Assembly: GCF_003945595.2 (NCBI RefSeq)
Contig: NW_024104443.1
Coordinates: 1,922,001 to 1,986,000 of the forward strand
Length of the DNA stretch: 64,000 nt
Direction: 5' to 3'
Source: Pipra filicauda
Taxonomy: Eukaryota > Chordata > Aves > Passeriformes > Pipridae
The position numbers were made by a program, and so were the translations under genes. Position 1 is the first letter of the stretch; each line of letters begins with the position of its first letter. Shown here one piece after another: positions 13,955-23,425 of the stretch. The notes under the pieces were generated by a model that did no database searches, had not been told where the DNA came from, and saw only the letters and a program-made list of their open reading frames with translations.

Positions 13955-14329
13955 ACTCTCAAGGACCTCTCTCACTCTGGAGGAAAGGAGGCTCAAAGGG
14001 GGACTTTATCTCTCTCTACAACTACCTGAAGGGAGGTGCGGGTGGGGGTCAGTCTCTTCTCCCTGGTAACAAATGACAGGACAAGAGGAAATGGCCCCAA
14101 ATTGAACCAGGCAAGGTTTAGATTTGATATGAAGAAAATTTAATCACTGGAAGGGTGCTCAAACACTGGAACAGGCTGCCTGGGGAAATGGTGGAGTCAC
14201 CATACATGGAGGTATTGAACAGATGTGTAGATGTGTCACTTGGGGACACAACTTAGTGCTGGACTTGGAACTGATGAGCTAACAGTTGTACTTGATAATC
14301 TTAAAAGTCTTTTACAACCTTTGATTCCA
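13955..14329 (+). mobile_element. CR1 LINE 3' end, plus strand
   Basis: The text follows the CR1 3' region in order: the segment ending in TACCTGAAGGGAGGT, the block around ACAAGAGGAAATGGCC, the block CTGGAACAGGCTGCCTGGG, and the 3' UTR ending TTTACAACCTTTGATTCC. Only the last part of ORF2 and the UTR are present, and stops break the frame. The terminal octamers have decayed to a single imperfect copy. It belongs to the CR1 type with the GGTGTGTAGATGTG-like UTR, also seen at 27.1 and 44.8 kb. It sits 5' of an older CR1 fragment at 14.55 kb and may have inserted into or beside it. Confidence 0.85.
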
Positions 14330-14554
14330 AAATTGCAGTGCCTTGTATGGCAAAAAGCAGTAAGAGCATTAGCCTTTTCTTAGTTATTTAATTGAACCTT
14401 TTAAGAAAAGAGAAAATATGCCCTTAGAAGTAATGGACTAAGAATTTAAAAGAAAAAAAAAAAACAGCTCATGGACTAAAAAAAGGTAACACATCAGAAA
14501 ATAACTCAAAACATTTCTTTGTGAATAAATTTTGTGAAGACTTTTAAGTAGTTA

Positions 14555-14960
14555 AAGAGAAAATTGCTTTGACCTGCTCAGGAAAGGAAATTGTCAGGTA
14601 GGAGGAAACTTAAAGGTACGGTTGTTCAGGGATCAGTCTTGGGACCAATATAATTTAATATTTTCATTGCAGTCTTTGGCAGAAGAGAGCTAATGAGGCC
14701 TGCTAATAAAACAAAGTTGTTCAGCATCATCAAAAAGAGGGATGAAAAGCTAGGTCACCTTGTGCAATAGTCTGCAAGGTATGAGATGAAATTTAATAGT
14801 ACAACTGCTTAGTCATATCCTTAGGGAGGGGTAATAAGAAAATTCATTATTAACTGAAAGCTGTTTAGTTGGAAATGACAAAAGATTAGAGGAATTTAAT
14901 GTCACAGTTGATAACAGAAAAAGTACAATTCAAGAGTTATGAAAAAAGATGTTCCCAAGA
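14555..14960 (+). mobile_element. Ancient CR1-type reverse transcriptase relic
   Basis: At 14621-14672 the plus strand translates to a degraded reverse transcriptase signature: residues QGSVLGPI, a stop where Leu is expected, then FNIFI. This matches the block just before the catalytic aspartates in CR1 LINEs. Downstream text continues with CR1-like phrases (AAAACAAAGTTG, then ATGAGATGAAATTTAATAG), and the catalytic FADD is lost in decay. Divergence is far greater than in the other CR1 copies, so this is an old insertion from a different subfamily. Both ends are vague. Confidence 0.65.
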
Positions 14961-17900
14961 AAAGGGGCAAAGAGATCCCAGGATTCCTTGCTAGCATACT
15001 ATATTCTTTTCTAGTACAAGAGTGTTTCTAATGCAGTGTTCAAGAAAAAGGATACAGGCAAGGATCAATGTGCAACCTGTTATAAGAAAAGTTGAAATAA
15101 GCTATGGGTTTGGCTAGCAAAGTGAAAGCATGACCTCCAGAAAGGGAAAGGAGTGGTTTAGCTATATAACAATTCGTATAAATGACTAAATAAAGTAACC
15201 AAAATACAGTTTAGAAAATCAGGGAAAATATTCAACTCTCAGAAACAGTTGGAAGTTGTGAAAAAAAAATTCTACAAGGATAGTAGGACAGTCCAAGTGC
15301 TCTTAGGGCACTCTTATGAGTTTGTCACCAAGGAGAAAATGTAAAAGACTTCCTAAATGTGATGAAATACCAAAAGCAATTTTTTCAGGCTTTACATCTC
15401 TTAGCTAATTTGAGCTTTATTGAAGACCTAAATATTCTCCTGAGAGTTTTACTGCAATTGTTCCTGTGTTTACTACCATTTTCGTATGTTTTCTTTAATG
15501 AACATTTACTTATTAGCTACTTTGTTGCTTGTGGATGGATTATTTCTTCTGCCCCGAGAAACTGAATTTAAAAAGTTGGCAAGTAAACTAAATAAATGAA
15601 TTACCTTAATGACTGATCTTGAATTCCTCTTTATCTTTTGAATTTTTCCTATGTCCCTCCTCCTTCCTTTTTGATGAGATTCTTCTCAGCTTTTCTTACA
15701 CTCATCCAGTTACCAAGCTGACACATTAACACTTCCATTTTTCTCACCTTTTCTTAACAAATCAGCAGTGAATTTGCTAAAGCCTGAGGTTTTGCAGGTT
15801 TCACACTGAAGGAATGCCAGGCACCTGACATTTTAGAACAGTGTTCTTCAGCCTGCTTGTAGTTGTAATCGGTCTATGCCACTTCATACTTGGTTTAAAT
15901 CACAAATTAATATTTTAAATGGGAAGATTAGAAATTTTACTTTACAAGCAATGCCTCTGCTTTTGAAAAACTTTGTGGTATGTGCATCAAGTCTGTATGA
16001 ACTTGTGGCAGGTTTTCTGAAAATAATAGTGTGTTTTTTCAAGCTGAGATTCATAAACCTACACTGCATGATACCCCTAAGTAATACCAAGACAAGTCAA
16101 AGGGAGTAAAGTCTCCAAACAGTACTGAAGTTTAGTATAAATCCATGAGAGATCAGATCTTGACCCTTTTGGAAGTGGCATTCAGAACCTTAAGAGTCTC
16201 AGAGGAGTAACCACTTACTACATGAATATCCTAACAGACATCCCTATCTTCCCATAAGGCATTATTAAAAAATCTCTCCGAGACTGAGCATAATTCTTTG
16301 CTTTTGGCTTTATGGACTGCAGTACCAATCCAAGAAGATCTTTGAAATACTTGGCAGAATGCTATTTTGGTTCAGAGAATAAGGACTGTGGTGATTGACA
16401 AGAATTATGTTTGGGTAGTGATGTCCATCTATCTTGACATGCTGAGGTAATAAAAAAAAAAGGATAAAGAGATTAAAGGGAGCTAAATAGTGCATACAAA
16501 TTCAGAGAGTACTAAAGAGTTACACTGGCCATCCACAACCTAATCTTTTGGGGGATGACATTTAATATTCATTTATGTGGACAAGAATATCTCTGTCAAA
16601 ACTTGTGGTTCTGCCATTTTTCACAGCACAATCTTGAAAGCAATAAATGTACTAAGAGAGATTCTGAGGCTTGGTGCTGAAGGCAATGACTGAGAGAAAC
16701 AATCAGCATTTAGAGAGAGGAAATTTTTATTCCACTTTTTTATTATATACAACTGTAGCTCAGATATGCATGATCATGATCTGATTTAGATTTGGATTGT
16801 TTGAATATTTTTTATATCTTAGCAATATGCAAGAATTTTTATCCTAGGAAGAGTACTTAAATGTTTTTTTGAGTTTTCCATAAGCATTTTGCACAGAGAT
16901 TTTGCTAATGAAATGCTGACTTAAAGGTTATAAGACTTACTATAAATCTCTGCTGACATACTATACTCAGTTCTGTAAATCCATGGCCTCTAGGCAATGA
17001 ATTTTTTAGTGAGATTAATGCTGAATGACAGCACATTCTAGTGCTATTCAGATTTTTTAATAGGGTATTATGTTGACACATGCTTGAGACCATTGAATAA
17101 TTCAGAATTCTGTTGGTATATGCAATTCATTCTGATGATCTGAAATAGTTCCACTTTCCGACCTAATATACCATCTGAAGATCATAAGGAAGCACCTTCT
17201 CTGTATTGAGATCTGCAAGGCTTCCTGTCATTCAAGGCCAGCTTGTAATAGCTGCAGCTCTACTCACCATCTGAAGTGAATGGGAACTTTGCTATTGGCT
17301 TCTGACAAAAGAATACAGAGCACAGAGAAGAAAACTCTATAGAAATTTCTTACTCTGATGTAGTACCGTTTTCCTAGTGGTTTTTGATCTAACAGGGTCT
17401 TTAGGGAGGGCTTTAGGGAATTGCAGGAGTGAAACCCAGTTTTGTTCTGAGTCTGTGAGAGTGTGTTCAGCCCCAATAGTACTCACTAACTCAATAGTGT
17501 TTTGGAATAAAGCTTTTCTATTAGTGAAGTTAGAAGAGAATTTTCCATTTTTAATAAAAGATATGGCTGAAAAGCATAGCCCTGCATATTGTGCAGCTGT
17601 ACATGATGATGTAGTGATAGTTAACTAGCTGTTTAGGAAAGAAATACTATTATTTTTCTCTAGAAAATATATTCCAAAGTACATTCCTTATTTCAATTTG
17701 TGTTCTTTCAACACCAATAGAAAAAGGTCTGTCTTTTTTATGAATAGAAATGTATATAAATCCTTTCTTCATTTTGTTTGGAACATTTGAAAACATTGTT
17801 TAAGTTTTTCAGGCTGCAAAAACAATAACTCTAAAAATAAGTAGCTTTTTCACCCTTTTTCGTTCTTGTTTGTCTGTAAACTGAGACTTGATGTGCTAGC

Positions 17901-18337
17901 TTCTCTAGAGAAAAAGTAGGATCTGTTTTTTAGGTTTAATTGAATTTTTTCCCTGAAATCTGTTGAAAGCTTTCTTGGCTAATTGCAGGCCTTCATTATG
18001 TTGTTTGGAAAGGGAGGTTAGCTTTCTTTAAACTGACTGATAGCTTGTTCCAAAGTAAGAATCAGGTAGTGCTATTTGCAGTAGTTCCTACAAAGACCAA
18101 TTGCACAAGATCACTAATATTACCATCTAGTACTGAGAAAATGTGCTCACAAAAGTGTGTCTAAACAATTAATGAAGAAAGAAACAGGACAGAAATATTT
18201 CAACTTCAAGAGTGGTGCATCAACTTTAATAGTGGCATTTGGACAAGGAAGAGACAATGATATAGCATACAGTGAAATTTTGTGATATATGTGCATACAT
18301 GTTTATTAATTTTACATTACCTTGTTTGATGATGATG
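14961..18337. other. Unique sequence, no gene recognised
   Basis: No repeat family or coding motif recognised. Open frames are 60-85 codons and show no domain pattern. Composition is AT-rich like the window background. The left few hundred bases may still be decayed CR1, but I cannot align them from memory. Confidence 0.5.
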
Positions 18338-18695
18338 TTAGAACATATCCTTGGCCGGCTCCTCCCAATTTTGTGTCATCTGCAAACTTGCTTAGTGTCC
18401 CTTCCAGTCCTACATCCAAGTCATTTATGAAGATGTTGAGGAATGCAGGGCCTAAGATGGAGCCCTGTGGAACCCCACTAGTGACTTGTCACCAGTCTGA
18501 TGTTCACAATTACCCTCTGTGCTCGATCTGTGAGCGAATTGCTCACCCACGGGAAGTTGTGTTTATCCAGCTGTGTGCTGGACATTTTACCCAGAAGGAT
18601 GCTGTGAGAGACAGTGTCAAAAGCTTTAGTGAAATCCAGAAAGATTTCAAGGAAAGCCAACCAGTTGTGCTGGTGCTGTGGTGCCACTTCTCAGA
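18338..18695 (-). mobile_element. CR1 reverse transcriptase fragment, minus strand
   Basis: On the minus strand at 18478-18687 an open frame of about 69 codons contains FTKAFDTVSHSILLGKM, the conserved LINE reverse transcriptase block carrying the first catalytic Asp region. It continues with a CR1-like segment reading WVSNSLTDRAQRVIVN. On the plus strand the reverse complement of the downstream CR1 text is clear, for example TTTGTGTCATCTGCAAACTT and GAACCCCACTAGTGAC, which encode the QGSVLGP and FADD neighbourhoods. The fragment is truncated at both ends and has no 3' UTR. Its right edge abuts the G+C-rich upstream block of the ITPRIPL1-like copy, so that junction is a candidate breakpoint. 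Confidence 0.85.
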
Positions 18696-18774
18696 CTCGG
18701 GTCAAGGCACACTCAGCAGGGCAATTTCCGCTTCAGAGGTTCTGCAGCTCTGCACCTCTGTCCTCATGGTCACA

Positions 18775-19457
18775 GGCTTTTCCCCCCAAGGCTGGCTTTT
18801 GGAGTGGCTGGGGCTGCCCGCTTTGACAAGAGATCCTCAGGGAGGTCCTGCCCTATGGCTTTGTAATTGGGGTGATGATGCTTAGAACTCACTGATCCTG
18901 AGGGGAGTGGTGTTAAGGCTGGGACTTGTTGGCTGCATGATGTGGCTCTGGTAATTGTGACATCACAGAGGACGGATCACAACGGGAGCTGTCCCAAAGG
19001 ACAACACCAGCCAGCCCCACTGAAGTTGGGCTTGGGCGATCAGGGGGTGCACATGCAGGGGAAAGGCAGGGATTGCTGGGGAATGGGGAAGATGCCCAGG
19101 GGGGTTTCTAACTCTGAGTGAAAACTGAGTCTCTCAGAGCAGGGCAGAGTTCTGCCACTAGGACCTAGGACAGAGGTGCTCAGGACTCTCCAAAGAGGCT
19201 TTGGGGATGTGCTGGGTGCCCCTGGAATGGGTTGCTGCTCCAGTGTGGCAGGGGTGGAGCCTGGGGAGACTTTGCTGGTGTGTCTCTTGCCCCTTTGTGA
19301 GGAACAGCCGAGACAGGGGCTGACAATGAAGGTGGCTCAGGCAGGATGGACCCTGTGCTGTCTTGAGCCAGGAACTGTGTTCCCTTCAAGCCTTTATTCC
19401 CATGCTCCCTCCCACCCAGACCTGCTCAGTAAACTTTTCTCCCATCTCCTCCAGGCC
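18775..19457 (+). promoter_or_regulatory. Upstream/intron block of the ITPRIPL1-like copy
   Basis: This G+C-rich block lies directly 5' of the ITPRIPL1-like start and is related to the sequence repeated at 22085-22790. Shared phrases in the same order include ATGATGTGGCTCTGG, CATCACAGAGGA, GACAACACCAG, GGGGTTTCTAACTCTGAGTGA and CTCAGGACTCTC. The last part, about 19400-19454, has a pyrimidine-rich tract ending in AG at 19453-19454 immediately before GCC ATG, which has the form of a splice acceptor. So the copy carries 5' non-coding and intron sequence and is not a spliced retrocopy. Promoter function is inferred only from position. Confidence 0.6.
18958..18965 (+). promoter_or_regulatory. CRE-like octamer TGACATCA
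   Basis: TGACATCA differs by one base from the cAMP response element TGACGTCA. It lies in the block upstream of the ITPRIPL1-like copy. The equivalent position in the second block near 22368-22375 reads TGCCATCA, so the site is not preserved there. A role is speculative. Confidence 0.3.
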
Positions 19458-20554
19458 ATGGATGCGGCAATTGTGCTCCTCCTGGCTGTGCTGGCCATCC
19501 TGCCCAAGCAGACACATGATCACCAGATCAATGTGCTCACTGCCAAGCAGATGAAGGAACAGGAAGAATTTCTGCATCAGGAGATGATACGGCTGTGGGA
19601 GGAAATGAGCGGATTGGGGCCCTGGAAGAAGCCCACTCCTTTTGATGTTGCAGCACTGGCTTTTTTGGGTGGCTACATCAGCTGTGCTCTGCTGGCTGGC
19701 CTGGCGCATGGAGGTTGCCTCTCACAGATGCTGTGAACAGGATGGCTCCAGAAGAGAGGAGGAAGGTCTCACCAGAGCACACAGTGGTGTCAGGCCTTTT
19801 GCAGAGCTCACCCTCTCACAAATGCAGGAACTGCCCTACATGGGCAGAAATCTAAAGAAACTGGTTCGTGACCTCCTTGAGGTCTGCCAAGTGCTTTCCC
19901 AGAACACATTCAAGCCAGAGATGCACCTGGCCACTCGGAAACATGGCACCATTGAATCCTGGAATGACTTTGGGGACCGAATCTTGTACCACCTGTTCCT
20001 GTTCCTAAGGTCACCCCCCAGGCACTCTTTCAGGCTGCAGCTGCCCAGCAGAATGGATGTACCAGAGAAGTACTCTGACATCCCTGTGGTGCTGGAGTGC
20101 TTATGGTCCAGGATGATGGGGATATGTTGTGCTTTGTCCACCCCACGCACAAAAATCAGCGCTCATGCCTTGTATGCACCTCCGCACAGATTCCTACTTG
20201 AACATGGAGAAAATCGCTGGCTGGGTGCAGAATTTGGTGGAATCAGCCTGGAAGCATTTGCCTCAGTGGCACAACTGGGAGCTCAGGGAGCTGCCCTCCT
20301 CCTGATGCTGCCTGCGCCTGCTGACCAACCCCTCTGAGGTGCAGCTCTGCTCTGTGCTGATGTTTGCACTTCAGCAGGGCAGCCCAGGCATCTTCCTGGT
20401 GCTTCTGTAGGAATTGGCAACTTTCCCAGGTGCTGTTTTGAGCAGCATGGAGACTTGGAACACACACAGCCGGGTCAGCCCACCAGAACATTATGTTCAG
20501 TATATTAAGGAGCAGCAGTCCTGTCTGTGTCTGCTCCCAGCTACCTATGCACCC
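19458..20554 (+). pseudogene. ITPRIPL1-like (Mab-21 domain) pseudogene, truncated
   Basis: Intact relatives are membrane-anchored proteins of the ITPRIP/ITPRIPL family with a Mab-21 nucleotidyltransferase-like fold, about 500 residues long as I recall; their biochemical role in birds is not settled. The ATG at 19458-19460 follows a splice-acceptor-like AG. Segment 1 (19458 to about 19645) gives a hydrophobic N-terminus and the family phrase EFLHQEMIRLWEEM. Segment 2 (about 19642-20105) shifts frame and holds the membrane segment HWLFWVATSAVLCWLAW, an acidic/basic stretch, then the domain start with GTIESW where relatives have a GS-type motif. Segment 3 (20106 to about 20185) is in another frame and reads GDMLCFVHP. 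Segment 4 (20189-20554) begins DSYLNMEKIAGW, with stops at TGA 20303-20305 and TAG 20408-20410; homology resumes beyond each. The C-terminus is lost at 20555, where an LTR begins. Three frameshifts, two stops and a truncation exclude a normal product. Confidence 0.8.
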
Positions 20555-20811
20555 TGTTGTGGTTTAAGCCCAACTGAAAATCAAGCACCATCAGTCACTT
20601 GCTCAACCATCTTCTGTTCCCCACCACTCTGGTGGAATAGGTGTGAGAATCAAAAGTAAAACTTGTAAATAGAACTTGTAGGTTTAGATAAGTTTTATAA
20701 GTAATAATTGAGATAAGTTTAATAATGGAGAACAAAGTAAAATACAATAATAGTCGCAAATAATACTAATGTTGATTGTTGCAAATAATTACCTCGTCAC
20801 TCTCAGCAAAT

Positions 20812-21056
20812 ACCTGGTGGGTGTCAGTCTCTTCTCCCAGGCAACCAGCAGTAGGACAAAAGGGCACAGTCCTAAACTCTGTCAGGGGAGGTTTAGGTTG
20901 GATATTAGGAAGAAATTTTTTACAGAGACTAATCAAACATTGGAATGGGCTGCCCAGGGAGGTGGTGGATTCACCATCCCTGGAGGTTTTTAAGACAAAA
21001 CTGGATGTGGCACTGAGTGCCATGGTCTAGTAACCACGGCGGTTGATTCTATGATT
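20812..21056 (+). mobile_element. CR1 3' end inserted in the LTR
   Basis: The text runs through the CR1 terminal region: GGTGTCAGTCTCTTCTCCCA, the block ATTGGAATGGGCTGCCCAGG, GTGGTGGATTCACCATCCC, the ORF2 stop in ATGGTCTAGTAA, and then a short end GATTCTATGATTATG. The usual 3' UTR segment with the GATGATCTCGGAGGTC block is missing, so this copy has an internal deletion of the UTR. It is of the same CR1 type as the well-preserved copy at 37.4 kb. It interrupts the LTR at its AT-repeat segment and is therefore younger than the LTR. Confidence 0.85.
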
Positions 21057-21340
21057 ATGCTGATAATAAATTAATTTTAATAATAATAATTATGTTAAAT
21101 CAGAAATGTTGATAGAATTTGTTATTTATAGTAATAATACTTTGAAATTGATAATATAATATAATAATTATAATATATAATTTTGTATGTATTATATTGA
21201 TAATACACGTAATGATTATACTAATGATGTAATGACAATATTACAATATATAATATAAATATATATTATAGTATACTATAATAACTATAATGTGTATAAT
21301 AACGATAGTGATGATTATAATAAAAATGGGAAAAAAATAC
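21057..21340. repeat. AT-rich ATAATA-type low-complexity tract
   Basis: Nearly 300 bases of A and T with imperfect TAA, ATAAT and TATAAT units. The related LTR family carries a short TAA/CAT microsatellite at this point, so this is probably that microsatellite expanded. It offers many short self-complementary segments but no single strong hairpin. Confidence 0.75.
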
Positions 21341-21470
21341 AAACGATTGATGCACAATACAGCTGCTCGTCACCTGACTGATGCCAGACCCCCCTTCCCA
21401 AACCCAGACCAGCCTCCCTTTCAGCACAGCTCCAAAACACAGCCCCACGCTGCTCAGTAATTTCCCCAGC

Positions 21471-22084
21471 TTTGTTCAGTCTCAGCAGCTGTGGGACCTA
21501 GATGTTGAGGTTTCATGGTGGGCCACTTGAATTCTTTTTCCACAACTGTTATCATGTGTTTTTCTAAGTCCACAGACAAAGCACTGGCAAATTTTACTCT
21601 ACATTTGCAATGGGAGAGCATGCCCAGACTTTTGGTGCCACTGTTCCTCTGAGAAGAGTCAACTCAATCACTTGGGATGATTTGTTTTTAGGCTTACATG
21701 GGTGAAGCAATACTAGAGCAGAGCTAGTCGCAAGTATAACCTCTCGAAACACGCATCATGGAGCTCAAGGTAGAGCTGGATATCACATCTCTGTAGCCCA
21801 CAGTATCCCCAATACATTGGCTTATCTCTTACACAAATTCTTTCAAGGAAAATCAGCCTTAGGAATAAAGAGAACAGGCAAGCCGGTGTCTCTACAGATT
21901 GTTGATGTTTATTCACTATTGCAGAAGCACACACTAAATTTTAGCCTCCATAAGCCCAGGCTCAACTTAATCCAAGTTTAGTGCAATCTCAAAACTCCTT
22001 TCGAATCCACAGCCCTGTTCTGATTCTGCCAGTCAGTGAAATCTTTGGTATCTGATATTTTGAGTTCCTTGCTCAGTTCTACAA
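21471..22084. other. Unassigned sequence between LTR and repeated block
   Basis: About 600 bases of mixed composition, richer in G+C than the flanking unique DNA. I do not recognise a family. It could be the distal part of the LTR, part of the duplicated ITPRIPL1-like locus, or host sequence. No coding frame is convincing. Confidence 0.4.
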
Positions 22085-22790
22085 CTGGACTGGGCTGGAT
22101 GGGGGACGGGACAAATGAGCTGGGGGGTTTCGAAGCCAGAGATCTAAGCCCTTCAGGGCCAGGCACAGTTCTGCCATTGGGACTGGGTCAGAGGGGCTCA
22201 GGGCTCTCTGCAGTGGCTTTGGGGGATGTGTCCATTTGACCAAGAGACTTCCTGGGATCTCCTGAGGATGAATTGGCACTGACTGTGGTGATGGTGCCCA
22301 GAACCCACTGAGCAGGAGGGTGGGCATGAAGGCTGGGGCTTGTCGGGTGATGTGGCTCTGGTGGCTGTGCCATCACAGAGGAGGGGTCACACTGAGAGCT
22401 GTCCATAGAGACAACACCAGTCAACCCCACTGCAGTTAGATTTTGGTGATTGGTGAGTGTGATTTCAGGGAAAAGGCTGGAATGGATGGAGATGGGACAC
22501 ATGTCCAGAGGGGTTTCTAACTCTGAGTGAGAGACAAGGTCCTTGGAGTAAGGCATGTTTCTGCCATTGGGGCTGAGGTCAGAGGGGCTCAGGACTCTCT
22601 GTGGTGGCTTTGGAGGGTCTGCCAGCTTTGGCAAGATACCCCCAGGAGCTCTCTCCTGTGGTGTCTTTGTATTTGGAGCTCTCTCCTGGGATGCCTTTGT
22701 ATTTGGCATAGAATTCTGTATACCCAGAACCCTCCAAGTCAGAGTGTGGGATGAAGGCTGTGACTTGTTGGCTGGGTGATGTCATTTACT
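22085..22790 (+). repeat. Tandemly repeated ITPRIPL1-type upstream block
   Basis: Two near-full units and a partial leading unit of a roughly 390-425 bp sequence. The marker CTGCCATTGG occurs at 22171 and again at 22561 (spacing 390); ATGAAGGCT occurs at 22326 and 22751 (spacing 425, lengthened partly by a local 30-bp duplication). The units share ordered text with the block at 18775-19215 upstream of the ITPRIPL1-like pseudogene. No ITPRIPL1-like coding sequence follows here; the block ends near 22790 and is followed by unrelated sequence. It is therefore an orphan, amplified piece of that upstream region. Open frames through it are low-complexity and show no domain. Confidence 0.7.
22645..22704 (+). 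repeat. 30-bp tandem duplication within the block
   Basis: GGAGCTCTCTCCTG at 22645 recurs at 22675, each followed by a related TTTGTATTTGG end, giving two units of 30 bp with a few differences. It lies in the second unit only, so it arose after the larger duplication. Confidence 0.85.
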
Positions 22791-22894
22791 AATAAAATAC
22801 TTTGAGTTTTTGCAGACCTTCTGACTTCTGGAATTCTTGGACCACGAGCATTCACAAATCTTGTGTGCTCCTTTCTCCTTAAAGGTGGGATGTC

Positions 22895-22990
22895 TGATCA
22901 GCCCGGTCTAGCGGAAGATGTCCCTGCCCATAGCAGGAGGTTGGAACTAGGTGGTCTTTAGGGTCCCTTCCAACACAAAACATCCTGTGA
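22895..22990 (+). mobile_element. Short CR1 3' terminus
   Basis: The text GATGTCCCTGCCCATAGCAG, then TTGGAACTAGGTGGTCTTTA, then GGGTCCCTTCCAACAC and CATCCTGTGAT is the last 95 or so bases of a CR1 element, strongly 5'-truncated. It stops at about 22990, immediately before the first copy of the 68-bp direct repeat. Confidence 0.8.
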
Positions 22991-22991
22991 T

Positions 22992-23059
22992 ATTTTTAGC
23001 TTTGTCATCTTTGAACTGATGTGATTCATTTAGCATTTAGAGGAAGAGAAATTGGCATA
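22992..23059 (+). repeat. 68-bp perfect direct repeat, copy 1
   Basis: Identical over all 68 bases to 25809-25876. It starts ATTTTTAGCTTTGTCATC and ends AGAGAAATTGGCATA. Flanks differ on both sides: left is a CR1 3' end, right is sequence leading into a minus-strand CR1. See copy 2. Confidence 0.97.
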
Positions 23060-23094
23060 ATCCCATGAAGGGATTTTATCTCCTTCCCCCAGCG

Positions 23095-23425
23095 AAAACT
23101 TTCCTCCAGTCATGCCTTTCTTTTGATCTACTTCCTTCAGCCTGCTGGGGGGAAGATACAGGACACCCTTCCCCTCCTCTTCCCCTCATGAAGAAGTTTT
23201 GAACCGTGAAGAGGTCTCTCCTCAGTCTCCTCCAGGGTGAACAGATGAAGTGCCCTCAGCCACTCCTCATATGGCTTCCCCTCAAGGTCCTTCACCATCC
23301 TCATTGCCCTCTTTTGAACACTCTCTAGTAGCTTAATATCTTTCTTATATTGCAGTGCCCAAAACTGCACACAATATTCAAGCTGAGGCTGCCTCAGTGC
23401 AGTGCAGAGCAGGACAATCACCTCC
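23095..23425 (-). mobile_element. CR1 fragment, minus strand
   Basis: On the minus strand, 23137-23421 reads through a CR1 ORF2 C-terminal segment of about 94 codons: [20 protein letters not shown], then [18 protein letters not shown], then [16 protein letters not shown]. This is the conserved CR1 region after the reverse transcriptase core. The plus strand shows the matching text AAAACTGCACACAATATTCA. It is a different subfamily from the copy at 37.4 kb. It stops abruptly at 23425 at an LTR edge and does not resume beyond the LTR. Confidence 0.85.

Larger units (their letters stand above)
20555..21470 (-). mobile_element. Avian endogenous retrovirus solo LTR, split by CR1
   Basis: The left end TGTTGTGGTTTAAGCCC and the next phrases (AAGCACCA, GGTGGAATAGG, AGATAAGTTTAATAATGG) match the terminus of a common bird retroviral LTR that in the opposite sense begins TGTCCTGG. 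I therefore place its sense on the minus strand. Homology resumes at about 21340-21390 with GATGCACAATACAGCTGCTC and CACCTGACTGATGCCAGACC, then fades by about 21470, so the far end is uncertain. A CR1 3' end (20812-21056) is inserted into it, and an expanded AT repeat fills 21057-21340. No internal viral genes, primer site or second LTR are visible. Its left end coincides with loss of homology to the ITPRIPL1-like gene, so it or a rearrangement at it removed the C-terminus. Confidence 0.7.

Noticed and set aside
19458..20554. Reading the ITPRIPL1-like copy as a working gene with introns
   Set aside because: Frame changes occur within conserved blocks without GT/AG borders, and two stops plus the LTR truncation remain.
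22188..22709. 173-codon minus-strand frame rich in Pro and Ser
   Set aside because: It runs through the tandem upstream block; repeated composition keeps the frame open, and no domain is seen.
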